Shown: positions 42,690 through 53,800 of the stretch, piece by piece
How the letters are laid out: each line of letters begins with the position of its first letter
Numbering within the stretch: position 1 is the first letter of the stretch
From: Odobenus rosmarus divergens
Lineage: Eukaryota > Chordata > Mammalia > Carnivora > Odobenidae
Length of the DNA: 64,000 nt
Direction: 5' to 3'
Assembly: GCF_000321225.1 (NCBI RefSeq)
Contig: NW_004451874.1
Span: forward strand, 181,223-245,222
Program-made: the position numbers and the translations under genes
Notes under the pieces: generated by a model
What the model was told of the DNA's origin: nothing
The model's input: the letters and a program-made list of their open reading frames with translations, nothing else
The model's database searches: none

Positions 42690-42900
42690 ACCTTTCTACA
42701 ACATTCACATCAAATGTTTACCCCAGTTTTGCTTGTGATGGGGAGCTCTCTACTTCCCAAGGCAACTCCCTATACTTTGTCCAGCCTTGAACAATTGGAA
42801 GTTGCCCATGTTGAGCCCAACATATGGAGCTCCATATACCTGACCTTGGTCTATCCCCTTCCACTCCAGAGGCCTTCAGATATGTGACATTGTGGGCCTC
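42690..42900 (+). mobile_element. L3/CR1-like fragment
   Basis: GATGGGGAGCTCTCTACTTC CCAAGGCA and the later TCCACTCCAGAGGCCTTCAG follow the sense order of L3/CR1. Confidence 0.6.
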
Positions 42901-42903
42901 GAC

Positions 42904-42968
42904 CAAAGTACACAGACATCATCCTTTCTAATGCTCTCATTTTACAGAAGAAGAAACACAAAGTACAC
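42904..42968 (+). other. 44-bp templated insertion with 10-bp target duplication
   Basis: Bases 42914-42957 are identical to 40531-40574, 2.4 kb upstream in the same orientation. The insert is bracketed by CAAAGTACAC at 42904-42913 and 42959-42968, with one extra A at 42958. No poly(A) and no transposon ends. Confidence 0.8.
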
Positions 42969-43157
42969 GGGTGTCAAGGCTGACATTGGCTCCACAGGGG
43001 CCAATATCTGAATGCTCAGGAAGGCATCAAACCCCTTAATGCACTGCTGATTTGATGCATCTCCTCTGTGATCCTGAGGGAAAGCAAGAGAGTACCAGGA
43101 ATTGGAAGACTCAAGTTCTCAGGCTTACTCTGTTACTGCCTCTCTCTAGCAGCCAGT

Positions 43158-43196
43158 AAATATTAATTCCTAGGTTAAATATTAATTTCCTAGGTT
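43158..43196. repeat. 19/20-bp tandem duplication
   Basis: AAATATTAATTCCTAGGTT followed at once by AAATATTAATTTCCTAGGTT. Confidence 0.9.
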
Positions 43197-43204
43197 AGTA
43201 TTGA

Positions 43205-43322
43205 TGGAAATGTCCAGCAAAGTGAGCTAATCACATCAGGGGAGACTTATGAGCCAAATGGCAGGACCTTGGTTCACAAAGACTCAATACACTGAAGTCT
43301 AGATGTATAAAGTCTATTAATC
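43205..43322. repeat. Diverged duplicate, copy 2
   Basis: Partner of 41928-42045; see that entry. Confidence 0.6.
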
Positions 43323-43439
43323 TAGGAAATCTCATCAAAGACCATGGTTTTAGCTGACTAGCAAATTCCTATCTCTAGCCCAAACTTCTTGGGGCTCTAG
43401 ACTAGTGAATCCCACTGCTTTTTAATAATGTATTTTAAT

Positions 43440-44099
43440 ACTTTTGGAGGCTCCTCAAACTCAACATGCCCAAACTTGGTCATCTTCTGGGGACCCAATC
43501 CCAATGAATGGGGCTGTCATGCATCCAACTGCACAAGAAAAATTACCTTTCCAACCTTCTGTGTCAACATCCTTCCACCCAATCCATTGCCAAGTTCAAC
43601 TGGTTTTACCTCTGTCACTGTCATCACTGTGTTCATGACCTGGACTCCTCTACCTGCCTCCTCCCAGGTCTCCCTGCATCCACATTGGCCTTCCTCCAAT
43701 GGATTCTCCGAATTAAAGAGTGATTCCTTCAAAACGCAAATCTGATCATATCTCCCTGCTTAGAATTGCTCACGGGCTTGCACTGTCCTCAGGATAGAGA
43801 CACAACCTTTGAACATGTGGTCTAAACCCTGCAACATGCCTCAGTCTGTTTCTAGCTATCTCTAGCCTCATCTCACTCTGGGCTCCAGCCCCTCCCCACA
43901 CAAGGCCTGTGTAAACATTCTTCCCTCTGCCTGGAAAGCCTTTTCTTACCCCCACAGCCTTCAAATTCAGCTTAATGGGTAATTTTCCTCCTCAGACACT
44001 CTCATAGCACCGTGACCCCCTCCCTTATTGCACTGGTCGGGGTTGCACTGTTCATTTTCACTTGTGTAATTCTTTGATTAATGTCTGTCTCTCCTACTA

Positions 44100-44141
<42 letters not shown>

Positions 44142-44760
44142 TGTTAACCACCATACATTACATCATTAGTTTTTGATGCAGTGTTCCATGATTCATTGTT
44201 TGTGCATAACACCCAGTGCTCCACACAGAATGTGCCCTCTTTAATACCCATCACCAGGCTAACCCATCCCCCGACCCCCCTCCCCTCTAGAACCCTCAGT
44301 TTGTTTTTCAGAGTCCATCGTCTCTAATGGTTCGTCTCCCCCTCCGACTTACTCCCCTTCATTCTTCCCCTCCTGCTCTCTTCTTCTTCTTTTTTTTCTT
44401 AACATATATTGCATTATTTGTTTCAGAAGTACAGATCCGTGATTCATCAGTCTTGTACAATTCACAGTGCTCACCATAGCACATACCCTGTCCGATGTCT
44501 ATCACCCAGCCACCCAATCCCTCCAACCCCCCACCACTCCAGCAACCCTCAGTTTGTTTCCTGAGATTAAGAATTCCTCATATCAGTGAGGTCATATGAT
44601 ACATGTCTTTCTCTGACTGACTTATTTCACTCAGCATAACCCCCTCCAGTTCCATCCACGTCGTTGCAAATGGCAAGAAACTGCATGAGGGGCAGGAGCA
44701 ATGACTGTGTATCTGCTCCTTATTGCATCATTCTTCTTGGTGGTACAGGATCTGCTACAT
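43440..44760 (+). mobile_element. L2 split by a young L1
   Basis: Left part: TCCTCAAACTCAACATGCCC, AAACGCAAATCTGATCATAT, TTCCCTCTGCCTGGAAAGCC, TTAATGTCTGTCTCTCCTAC TAAG. Right part after the L1: AACTGCATGAGGGGCAGGAG and GACTGTGTATCTGCTCC. They join at the L2 ...ACTAGAATGTAAGCTCCATGAGG... position. Confidence 0.88.
44102..44677 (-). mobile_element. Young L1 3' end (575 bp) with 38-bp poly(T)
   Basis: A run of 38 T (44102-44139) leads into the reversed L1 3' UTR and the last ORF2 codons, ending CCACGTCGTTGCAAATGGCA AG. The long pure tail suggests a recent insertion. The target-site duplication is unclear (perhaps only AAG). Confidence 0.95.
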
Positions 44761-45184
44761 AGACAGAGCTTTCCTAATAGCTCCTAGTGGCATGGATGAG
44801 TAATACATCCTGCACTTATGTCCCAAAGCTTAGGGAGCCACTGATATGCCCAGCCTCACCCCTGCCATAGGCAGCAGATGGCCGTGGCAAAAATAAAGCC
44901 CAGCTCTGCACAGCAGATGGGCAACTCACCAAGCACAGTGGGAAAGGTGGTGGTTTTTACTCTGCAATAGGCACACATTGGTTATCCTAGACATGGTGTG
45001 CAGATGCCAGCCTGGGAGGTCTATCCTTATCCTGGGGGACACAGTCATAGAGCAGGCCTTTTGGACAGCCACTTTGTCCCTCAAGAGAACACCTTTCATG
45101 GGTGATACCTTCCCTTCAGAGTTTATGAGAACTTCTTGGCTGTCAGCTCTTACAGTTCACAGAGCTCAGTAACATGATTTAGTG
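44761..45184. other. Unassigned DNA
   Basis: Nothing recognised. Confidence 0.4.
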
Positions 45185-45372
45185 CAGTGGTTCTCAAAGT
45201 ATAGTCCCCAGACCAGCAGCCTCAGCATCCCCTGTGAACCTGTTAAAATGAAAATCCTCAGGCCCCACCATGGTCCTACTGAATCAGAAACTCTGGGGGT
45301 GGGGCCCAGCAACCGAGTTTTAAGGAGTGCCCCAGGCTGTCACTTCATTTCATGCAAAAGTTTGAGATCCAC
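45185..45372 (+). mobile_element. MER5A (hAT-Charlie MITE)
   Basis: CAGTGGTTCTCAAAGTATAG, CTGAATCAGAAACTCTGGGG GTGGGGCCC and a CAAAAGTTTGAGATCCAC end: the complete ~188-bp element. Confidence 0.9.
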
Positions 45373-45399
45373 AAATGTATCAGAAAGCACAACACTGGG

Positions 45400-45585
45400 A
45401 GATGCAAACCACACTTAGAATCTTGCCTGGCTGTGGGTCCTGAACCAGTTCCCTGACCAGTTTGAACACAGTTTTCTCCTCTGTGAAATGGGGACATTAC
45501 TCCCTTCCCCACGGTGATACAGTGAGAATTCTCATGTGATGTGCCTGGCATACTGCAGGTGTCCCACGAATGTCATTTCCCTTCC
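45400..45585 (+). mobile_element. MIR
   Basis: GAACACAGTTTTCTCCTCTG TGAAATGGGG and GATGTGCCTGGCATACTGCA. Confidence 0.8.
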
Positions 45586-46049
45586 TTCTTATTTTATAAA
45601 TGAGGAGGCAGACTCTGGAGTCTGGGTGTAGGGAAAGCATGGGGGAGAAGCAGGGAGGAACGCAGTCTGTTGATTCCTTCCCCTGGACCACACCACCTCG
45701 GACAGGCTGCAGGGTGTTGGCAATGTGAAGAGTGTATCAGCACAGCCTGACTGCTGTAAGGACAGACAGTCAGGAAAAGGAAAACAAAATCGCCACGGCT
45801 CTGAACTCTAGCGGGTGCTGAGCTCATGGGGCTTTTTCCATCTGAGCTGCTGAAGATACTGAAGGCGCCAGGGGAAGGTGAGGGCTTGGGGGCCCCGTGA
45901 GGGCAGTTAGTCCTGAGGGGGAGATAGGGGGTGCATTTCTCTTGGCCCCTTTCCTGCCTCTTGGAGCATGGGCCGTGAAAGAAGCATCAGTGGCTGAATG
46001 TTCATAGAAGAACAGAATGCTTTGAAGCTGTGAGAAGCTTATAGAAGAC
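45586..46049. other. Unassigned DNA
   Basis: Nothing recognised. Confidence 0.4.
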
Positions 46050-46290
46050 AGACGGTCAGTCTAGTGGTTAAGAGTACCCACATGGAACCCAACAGATCTG
46101 TGTTCAAAGCCATTTAAATGGCCGTGAGATCTAGGACAAATGTCTTAATATCCTTGGGTGTCAGTTTTCTCATTGGTAAGATGGGGGGAGAGGATACCAC
46201 CTTCTTCTCAGGACTGCTGTGAGGATTAAAGAGACAAGTTCTATAAAACTGCCAATACCATGCCTAACACAGCATAAGGCCACCAGGTGG
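46050..46290 (+). mobile_element. MIR, full length
   Basis: CAGTCTAGTGGTTAAGAGTA, GGTGTCAGTTTTCTCATTGG TAAGATGGGG and ACTGCTGTGAGGATTAAAGA. Confidence 0.93.
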
Positions 46291-46569
46291 GCTGCTCCCT
46301 TTCCCCAGCCTTGGCCTCTGCCACTCATTCCTGTACCCCAGACAACCAGATGATGGGAGCTTTGGATTTGCCCACTGCCCAATTAACCTGGTTGAGTGAG
46401 GGCTTCATGAGTCCCTCCCCTGCCTCAAGGTTCTGCTCCGTGTTGTGGGAAACAAAGTATGTGCCCTTCTGGTGGCCCAGAAAACCTCGAAGGGAGATTG
46501 CGTGAAAGATAGACTGACCTCCCTGGACCCACTCATTTAGGAAGACTCAGAAGTTCTGAAAATCAAATC
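46291..46569. other. Unassigned DNA
   Basis: Nothing recognised. Confidence 0.4.
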
Positions 46570-46712
46570 CATGTATCAACTCATTCACTCATCAGAAATT
46601 CACCATCATTTACTCCGTGAGAGGTGCTGTATTCATGCTGGGGATACCAGATCAATAAGATATGGTCCCCATGCTCAGGGAGCTAATATCTTAGTGGGCT
46701 TCAGAGGACTCC
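46570..46712 (-). mobile_element. L2 3' end
   Basis: CAACTCATTCACTCATCAGA, GTGAGAGGTGCTGTATTCAT and CCCATGCTCAGGGAGCTAAT. Confidence 0.8.
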
Positions 46713-47159
46713 GTGGCTTCGGTGCCACTGTGTGTTCACTGGGGCTGTCCACGGACAGCCTCTCCTCCCAGGCACATGCTAGGGTACGACTGTACTCCGC
46801 TGCAATGTGATGTCTCCCCATCTGGGACTTACTGTGCCCAATGAAAGGAAACAGTGCATGTCACTGCAGGGAGGACATTTTAAGAGCCTGTGCAATTTGT
46901 TCCCTCCCCCTGCCCTGGGGACCAGAGAAGAGCTCAGGTGGAGATGGAGCTTGTGTCCCTGAGTGACCTGCTGTTGATCCATGTTGGACATGTAACAGGA
47001 GCCAGAAATGATTTCAGAGACCCCGGGGGTTGTTTCCTACCATGGCATGACCTCGACCATTCTAATGGACCCAGCCGCCGAGCACCATGCTGGCCCTGAT
47101 GTCTTTGTCATTATGCACGAATCCTCCCTTCTGCCTGTCCCCCACTCCTGCCATTGATG
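46713..47159. other. Unassigned DNA
   Basis: Nothing recognised. Confidence 0.4.
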
Positions 47160-47690
47160 GAGCTCCCTTTATCAGAATTTAAAACTCTAAGCAATTAAGA
47201 TGCTATAAATTGAAGTTCTTTCCAATGAATAAAATTACTCTTATTTCTAATGAATATGAGATAGCTTACATGAAGCTAAGTACTCTGGTGATTATAAAAT
47301 AGCTGACATAGATACCAACATTTCTTCTTCCACTGCTAAAGCAGCCTATTAAACTGGTACTTATTAGGCATTTTGCTTTTGCAAAATCTCTCTTTCTGAC
47401 ACTGATCCTTTGCATTGTCTTTGACCCAAGGTTGGCTCCAGTCTGAGATGCTTCTCTCCTCCTCATCTGTGTAGGGGGCATGTCTAGACCCTTCCGTCAA
47501 GGAGCTGATGGCAAAAGCAAGTCCTGTGGGTACTGTGTCCCCCAATTTCCAAAGGCAGTCCTGAGCTAATGTCATTTTATTTATAAAAGCAATGCTTTCC
47601 ACTTTACTGTTATTTAATTGTTTTGCCTTTGTACAACTATAGAGATAAAATAATTCAGAAAGAGGAAAAAAAAAAACCCCTTCTTTTTGG
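47160..47690. promoter_or_regulatory. Candidate conserved non-coding block
   Basis: AT-rich, non-repetitive; CTAAGCAATTAAGATGCTAT AAATTG, CCTATTAAACTGGTACTTAT and TGTTATTTAATTGTTTTGCC hold several homeodomain cores. Bases 47691-47879 are unassigned. Confidence 0.3.
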
Positions 47691-47879
47691 AGCCTTTGGC
47701 AGATTGAAATGAATTCATGTTGTGCCCACATTTAGAAAGAAGATGCTCTACTACCGAAGAGGCAGCACTTTTGAGTTTGTAAAAGCTTTCCCATTCATGC
47801 ACCAGGTCTAGCGGTTGCCGCCTCCCGGTGTCTGAGGAGCCCACTCACTCCCCTCCATCCCTGCTGCTGCCTTCTCCCT

Positions 47880-48475
47880 CTGCCCCACCCGGCCCCATTG
47901 GCTCTTCTCTGGATGGCTCACCGGGTTCCTAAGCAGTTTCCACACCCTCAGGCTTGCTGCAGTCTCCACCTTGCAGCCAAGAGTGACCTTTCTAAAAATA
48001 TAAATCTGAAATTTTTATGCCCCTGTTCAAAATCCCTCTCCACCGTTTTCTGGAACTAGCCCAGTTTTGGCATCCTTCTATGACCCAGTCTCTGTTCATC
48101 TCTCCACTTATGTCCCTGCGTCTCTTCCTTCTACCAAGCAGGCTGTGAGCCCCTGAAAGAGGCCATATTTGTATCTTCTGGCTCTGCACAGGATGTTTCC
48201 CCTTCCTGGAATGTCTTTATCTCCCCCTCTCTAGATAACGTTATTCATCCTTTTAGTCCCCGCTCCTCCTCTGACAAGTCTCCATTTTTAACCTTTCAAG
48301 ACTGGGCAGATGGCATCCTGCGGGACTTCCTATAGGGCAGTAGCACTTTACACCCTGAGCTGAAACCGATCACTTGTCTGTCTTCCCCATTCTCTTTGTG
48401 AGCTCTTTGAGGGCAGGGAGCAAGTCTCATTTCTCACAGTAGGTGCTCGGTAAGCACTTGTTGAATCTGAGTAAG
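47880..48475 (+). mobile_element. L2
   Basis: TTCAAAATCCCTCTCCACCG, CCCCTTCCTGGAATGTCTTT, GTGAGCTCTTTGAGGGCAGG GAGC and AGTAGGTGCTCGGTAAGCAC TTGTTGAAT. Confidence 0.85.
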
Positions 48476-48479
48476 GGAA

Positions 48480-48600
48480 CTTATCATCTCATTTGGTCTT
48501 GATGACAATTCAGGATGTAGGCAGAGCAACAATTATCCCCAATTTCATAGGTGAGGAAAGTGAGGCTCAGAACACATAGACTGAACACCATCTTTTCATG
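48480..48600 (-). mobile_element. MIR
   Basis: CAATTTCATAGGTGAGGAAA GTGAGGCTCAG is the antisense core. Confidence 0.8.
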
Positions 48601-49251
48601 ACCTGATGCTGCACCCACAGAGCCCTTGGTCTGAATGTGCCATCCTCAGAGCACTTCACAATGGCCGCCACAGGAAGGGGGAGCATGAGCCCCAGTCAAG
48701 CTCTCTCCAGAGGTGCAGGGGGCAGGGAGAAAACAGTAGACGAATTTGTAGCAAGACCTGCACCTGTGTGTCTGATCTAGTCAGTATCTGAATCTGAATG
48801 CCTTTGTTTCATATCCAAGAATCTGGGTGTCTGGGGTCAGCTTGAATCCATAAATGGAATGGGATTTCTCATAATAGTCATCTTTCTTTCCCCATTGAAG
48901 TTGCTCCAGGGTAATGAAGGGGCTCATGTGGGGGCAGGGGAGTCCCCCAGCCTTGCAGAGCGTTCCCTGTGTTCCACGGGCCTTTGAGCCCTAATGAATT
49001 GGGTTCATGAAAAACCAGTGGATGGCCTTCTAGAAATCCTAGAGCCTCCATTTTTACAGAGGGGGTCCTATGTTACTGAGTGAAGATAGCAGTTGCCATG
49101 AACAAAGGAAACAGCAAACAGGCAAGAAGAATTGTAATGGAGAGAGACATGGACATGACCTTGGACAAAGGAAGCAGGAAAATGGTTCTAAGGGCAGGTG
49201 TTGTTGTCAGAGACAGGGGGCACTTAATACAACAAATCAAAGTTAGTGCAC
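48601..49251. other. Unassigned DNA
   Basis: Nothing recognised. Confidence 0.4.
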
Positions 49252-49610
49252 TGCTACAGACCGAATGTTCATGTCCTCCCCGAAGTTCACATGTTGAAAC
49301 CTAATGCACAATGGATGGTGTTAGGAGGTGGGGCCTTGGGGACGTGCTTAGGTCATAAGAGTGGAGTCCTCATGAGTGGGTTTAGGGCTCCTCTAAGAGA
49401 CCTCAGAGAGTTCCATTGCTCCTCTACCATGTGCGGTTACAGCTAGAATGTGCCATCTATGAACCAGGAAGCAGGTTCTCCCCAGATACTGAGTCTGCCA
49501 GCACCTTGACCTTGGACCTCCCAGCCTTCAGAACTGTGAGAAATAGATGTGTGTTGTTTATAAGCCACTGTGTATGGTACTTTGCTATAGCAGCCTGAAC
49601 TGTTAACACA
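49252..49610 (+). mobile_element. Solo LTR of the ERVL-MaLR class
   Basis: Starts TG and ends CA. Landmarks: CACATGTTGAAACCTAATGC, TAGGAGGTGGGGCCTTGGGG, CATCTATGAACCAGGAAGCA and ATAAGCCACTGTGTATGGTA CTTTG. No internal region or second LTR and no clear 5-bp flank repeat. Confidence 0.85.
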
Positions 49611-49917
49611 TGGGCAAGGGCAGGAGAGGGTGGGTGAGCTGGAGATGGGGTGCCCTGGCTTCATTCCAGAAGAGGAAGCCAAAAGTATAACCAGCATTCA
49701 TCTCTGGCTTGCCAAGATGCAGTTTTCGCCCATTAGTTGACATACTGGTATGAGAGAAGCACAGGTGCTTATGTGCTTATGTGCACCTTATGCTTATGTG
49801 TACCTTTCTGAAAAGCCCAAATCTCTCAGCCTTGGGGAGTGGGGGAGGCTGTGACAGGAGGACTCAATGTCTGGGAATCTGGTGATGGTTGAGACCCAGG
49901 CTGGAACCTAGGATCGT
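49611..49917. other. Unassigned DNA
   Basis: Contains a short TGCTTATG-type repeat at about 49768-49803. Confidence 0.45.
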
Positions 49918-50020
49918 TCTTTCACTCACTTGCTCAATGAACATGTTTTCACTACTGTGCACCAGGCTTTGTGCTAGTTAGGACCCTGTCCTCAAAGGGG
50001 GCACTAGTCTCTGCAGACTC
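49918..50020 (-). mobile_element. L2 3' end
   Basis: TTCACTCACTTGCTCAATGA, CACTACTGTGCACCAGGCTT and CCCTGTCCTCAAAGGGGGCA. Confidence 0.65.
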
Positions 50021-50029
50021 ATCTTGTTT

Positions 50030-50225
50030 CTGACCATATTCCAATCATGGCCTCTGCAAGAACCTGATCAAAACTGGGGAGCTTCTCTGCAGAAAAAAAC
50101 AAATCTAGACATGCATGTGCACACACACACACACACATACATTAACATTCCGTGTAGATTTCAGGGGGTTCCTGGGTCCTGTGGAAGCTTATCCATGGAC
50201 CCTAGGTTAAGAGCTCCTAGTTTAG
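50030..50225 (-). mobile_element. Ancient hAT-like element with internal (CA)n
   Basis: ATTTCAGGGGGTTCCTGGGT, CCATGGACCCTAGGTTAAGA GCTCCTA and the (CA)n at about 50118-50141 match a common nonautonomous hAT layout; family not named. Confidence 0.45.
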
Positions 50226-50334
50226 ATGGGAAGGCAGACATGTAAACAACTGTGGGATATAAACTGTGGAGCTGTGACACGACAAGTCAAGTCCCACCTT
50301 TTAGGGGAATTGGAGACAGAGAAGATTTGGCTTG

Positions 50335-50545
50335 TTATTCAGTCAACAGATATTTATCGAGCACCTGCTATATGTCAGGCACTGTGCTAAATGCCAGGGA
50401 CCAAATGGTGAACGAGCCCATATCATCCCTATCTTCTAGATCTTACAGTCCGGTTAACAGGGCCACTGGCACTTGGACTGAGTCTTGAGGTCAGGAAAGC
50501 AGCTGGGGGGAGGGCAGTCCAGACAGATTGAACAGCTTGAAGTGG
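50335..50545 (-). mobile_element. L2 3' end
   Basis: CAACAGATATTTATCGAGCA CCTGCTATATG and TGAACGAGCCCATATCATCC. Confidence 0.88.
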
Positions 50546-51419
50546 GAGGCATGGCTGAGGTAGTGGTGAACAGGCAGATGGGCATCATCTCCTGCTCTGC
50601 TCTCTCCACCAACAAGGTGAGGTTGCTTTCCAATTTTCATGCCTGAAGAAGACAGCCCAGCAGTGGAGGGCCCCGTGGAGGGAAGGGAAGATCTGTGCAT
50701 GTGTGTGCACGCACACACACACAAACACAAATGAGCAGACCAGGTCATTGGCAATGTGGACCCTGCCTCCCACCCAGCCTCTGCACAGCAGTGCCCATAA
50801 GCCATCACTGGGCTTCTCACATCCAAGGAATTACTGAGGTTACCTCCCTAATCTCAGCCCAGAACCCATGCTAGGAGAGAGCCTTCTCTTATTCCACCCC
50901 TCCCCCCACATTGTCCAGAATTTCAGATGCTTAAGAAACAGAAGCTTATCAGTGGCTTGGATACTGAAGGGTCCCTGGGGCCCAGCGCAATCCGCATAGC
51001 TTCGGTGTTTCTGTGCATAGCCCTCAATGGGGACGGGAAGGCAGGGGACCATGCATGCAGCTGTCAGCTCGGCTACCTCTTCTTCGGGCTCAACACTAAT
51101 TTTCTACCTGCAAGACTTTGCTCTATCTAAATAAAAGGAAACCAGCTCCTGTCTTCCCTTCAGTTTCTTGGCACATTTAATGCCCCCTATGATATTTTTG
51201 GCAGACTCATTGGTGGCAGTTAGAGGACTTTTTGTAACTACCACAAAATAACTGTTAAGTACAAGAAAACAAAGAGTTTTTTTTTTCTGGATAGAAAAAG
51301 AATATAGACATGTCTGGCTTTGTAAAATTACTGTCAGTCAGTGGGCATATGGGTTCCTGAAAAACTGGGCAGAAATCACAATATTGTCAAAAGGATCCCT
51401 GAAATGCATCCCACTCTAC
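50546..51419. other. Unassigned DNA with a CA microsatellite
   Basis: Interrupted (CA)n at about 50700-50730; no gene signal. Confidence 0.45.
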
Positions 51420-51500
51420 TGGGCAAGCTCTTATTCCTCCTTCGGAACCTGCTTAAATGGCCCCTCCTTTAGAAAACCTTTTCTGGGCCCCCTCCAGTGG
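51420..51500 (+). mobile_element. L2 fragment
   Basis: ACCTGCTTAAATGGCCCCTC CTTTAGAAAACC. Confidence 0.6.
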
Positions 51501-51524
51501 AAGGGAATGGATTCTTGTTGCATC

Positions 51525-51705
51525 TCTACCATGTGCCGGGGACTAGGCTACAGTCATCCTCTGTTCAGCCCCACAGGTAGGTAGCAGTGGCATTTTACAG
51601 GTGAAGAAAGCAAGTCTGCAACAGGCTTCTACAAGGTTCCGCAGCTCATGGGTGATAAGACCAGAATTGAAACCAGGTTGGCTGGTGATAAAATTCATGC
51701 TGTGT
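51525..51705 (-). mobile_element. MIR
   Basis: GCATTTTACAGGTGAAGAAA GCAAG, CAGCTCATGGGTGATAAGAC and ATTGAAACCAGGTTGGCTGG. Confidence 0.8.
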
Positions 51706-51804
51706 TCATTACAAATAGTTAGTTTCATAGTTAGTTCTGCTTGAAGGGCACTTTCATTCTGACTTTTTTTCATGGGTCATACCTGATTTTAATCATTTGT
51801 TGAC

Positions 51805-51895
51805 TGGTTCTTCCTTTCCACTTGGACGGGCTCCTCGATGCAGGGACATCATGGGCTTCCTAGGGCCTCCTGTGCCTCTCCTATAGGAGGGATGC
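51805..51895 (+). mobile_element. L2 3' fragment
   Basis: CTTGGACGGGCTCCTCGATG CAGGGACATC. Confidence 0.5.
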
Positions 51896-52469
51896 AGGAG
51901 TATTTGCAGACTGAAAGTAGGAACTGATTACAGATTCCTTCAAAGATGTTTTATCTGCAGCCATTTTCAATCAAGCTGTAATTCCTTCTTAGAGTCCTTT
52001 GCTTGCCTCCTGCAGCTCTCTTGATGAACAGTAAGACCACCCCTGCTTTAAGAGCCTAGCCTCCCCTCCTTTTATCCCCAAGGAATAAAAATAATTGGGA
52101 AAGCGTGGCCAGGAAATTCTAGATAGATTTACTATAAGATCTTGATCCTAAATCCTAATTCTCTGGAAATAGGACTCAGCCAACAATGGTTCTATTTACT
52201 TCCAATTTTCAGAAACATGAGATCACTGAGTGGTAGATCAAGATATGGATGTCCTGCAATAAACATGGCCTTCTCCTCCCGTTTCCCCACCTCTATCCTT
52301 AGCTCTGTGGTCTTGGTCCTCCAGGTGGGCTGGTGTTCTCTCTCTCATGACCTTGCTGCTACCCAAGGTGGGGCGTGGGCAGGAGGTTCCGGTTTCAGAG
52401 AGCTCCTCCATCCAGCCCCATCCAATCCCTCTAATTGATCTACTCACCATGATAACACTGATGAAGATA
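51896..52469. other. Unassigned DNA
   Basis: Nothing recognised. Confidence 0.4.
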
Positions 52470-52690
52470 AGCACCAATATTTACTGAGCACTCGTTATAT
52501 GCCAGGTACCAAGCACTTTCTGTAATTAAGTTGCCTAATCTCTGCAAAATTCATTTCACAGATTAGGAACTGCAGGCACAGAGGAGTTATGAAATTTGGC
52601 CTCAGTTACAGAGCTACGGAGTGGGGGAGCGGGTATTTAAATCCCGCGGGCTGAATCCAGAAGGTGCAAGTTTAACCACTTTGTACCAAT
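52470..52690 (-). mobile_element. MIR, nearly complete
   Basis: ATATTTACTGAGCACTCGTT ATATGCCAGG, TTCACAGATTAGGAACTGCA and TATTTAAATCCCGCGGGCTG. Confidence 0.88.
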
Positions 52691-52706
52691 GCCTTACCAT
52701 AGGCTC

Positions 52707-52729
52707 GGGGCGGGGGGCGGGGGTTGGGG
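52707..52729 (+). repeat. Strong G-quadruplex motif
   Basis: G runs of 4, 6, 5 and 4 with loops C, C and TT. It also contains GC-box/KLF-like GGGGCGGGG. Confidence 0.75.
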
Positions 52730-53669
52730 AATCTCAGGATTGCCCCACCCCCATCCGCATCACACATCACATCTTGGTCACCCAACTGTTTTGCCCATGG
52801 CTCCTTGCTCCTGTCCTCATTTCAGCTTCTGAACTTGCCTTAGGCAGCAGCTTAGAAACGCTTTCTTACTTGTCTTTGGTGCTCTCTCTCAGGATGTGGT
52901 TGTATTTTTGTTCTCGAGTCTTACCTACACTGCATCTCTGGATAGCAGACCCACCCCCAGCCTCACTTCTCCATTAGGTGATCAGACTTCATCTTCTGAG
53001 AAAAGCAAGAGTCTCTGGCATGCAGCCAGTTTTCCTAATGAGGTGCACTTCTCCTGCAAGATGCATTCAGCTAGAGGAGCTATTTTGTTAGTGGTATTGT
53101 TAATGGCCAGGGCTCAGCAAATCCCCACAACTACGCCAGCCTCACAAGGCAGGGAAAGGATCATGGTCGAAGCTGTGGTGACCAGGTGGTACCTCAGGGA
53201 AATGTCACGGAGGTGGGGAGGATCCCCTTGCATGCCTTCTGGTTTCATGCCCTCTACCGGATCCCTCTGTTCCCAGCATGCTCGGAGGCCAGTGTACATG
53301 GAGGAACATCACCTTCCCATCTGGGATCTGGGGGGTGGGGCGCGAGGTGGGTGGAGGGAATAGTTTCATCGGAATTCTCTTCTCACTTCTCCATCCCACC
53401 ACTGCCCCTCCCCCCATCCTGCTTCTGCCCCCGACCTGACCAGGTCACTGTGGGCAAACTGAAAGGTCACCAGGGCGTGCTCTGTGTTGCATCTGGAACA
53501 TTTACTTTAGCAATTCTGAGGTTGACTGAAGAAAAGGAAAAACCCTTTGTTGAGAAGCATCTGTCCAGTTCATAGAATATTACGAGCTGGGAGAGATTTA
53601 ATTGAGATTATCGTCAGCCAGTGGTCATCTATCACCAAAATGCCAGGCAGCCTGGCAGAACCCAGAGCC
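52730..53669. other. Unassigned DNA with chance frames
   Basis: Frames of 155 and 129 codons overlap at 52896-53575. They lack domains and overlap each other in different frames. Confidence 0.4.
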
Positions 53670-53800
53670 ATAATATGACAGTTCTGATCCCTGACCCACC
53701 ATATAGCATCTGTGAGCTCTTGGATAAGTCATTTATCCAAGTCCTTGCAGGACTCTGATTTCATTGTCTGTAAAATAAGGCTAATCCAGTAGCTAACATT
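53670..53800 (+). mobile_element. MIR
   Basis: CTCTTGGATAAGTCATTTAT and GATTTCATTGTCTGTAAAAT AAGG. Confidence 0.75.

Noticed and set aside
49252..49610. Possible full endogenous retrovirus
   Set aside because: Only a single MaLR LTR; no gag/pol-like sequence and no second LTR within the window. The same is true of the MLT1 at 53.9 kb.
52896..53363. 155-codon plus-strand frame
   Set aside because: Overlaps another frame of similar length (53186-53575); no domain or exon signal.
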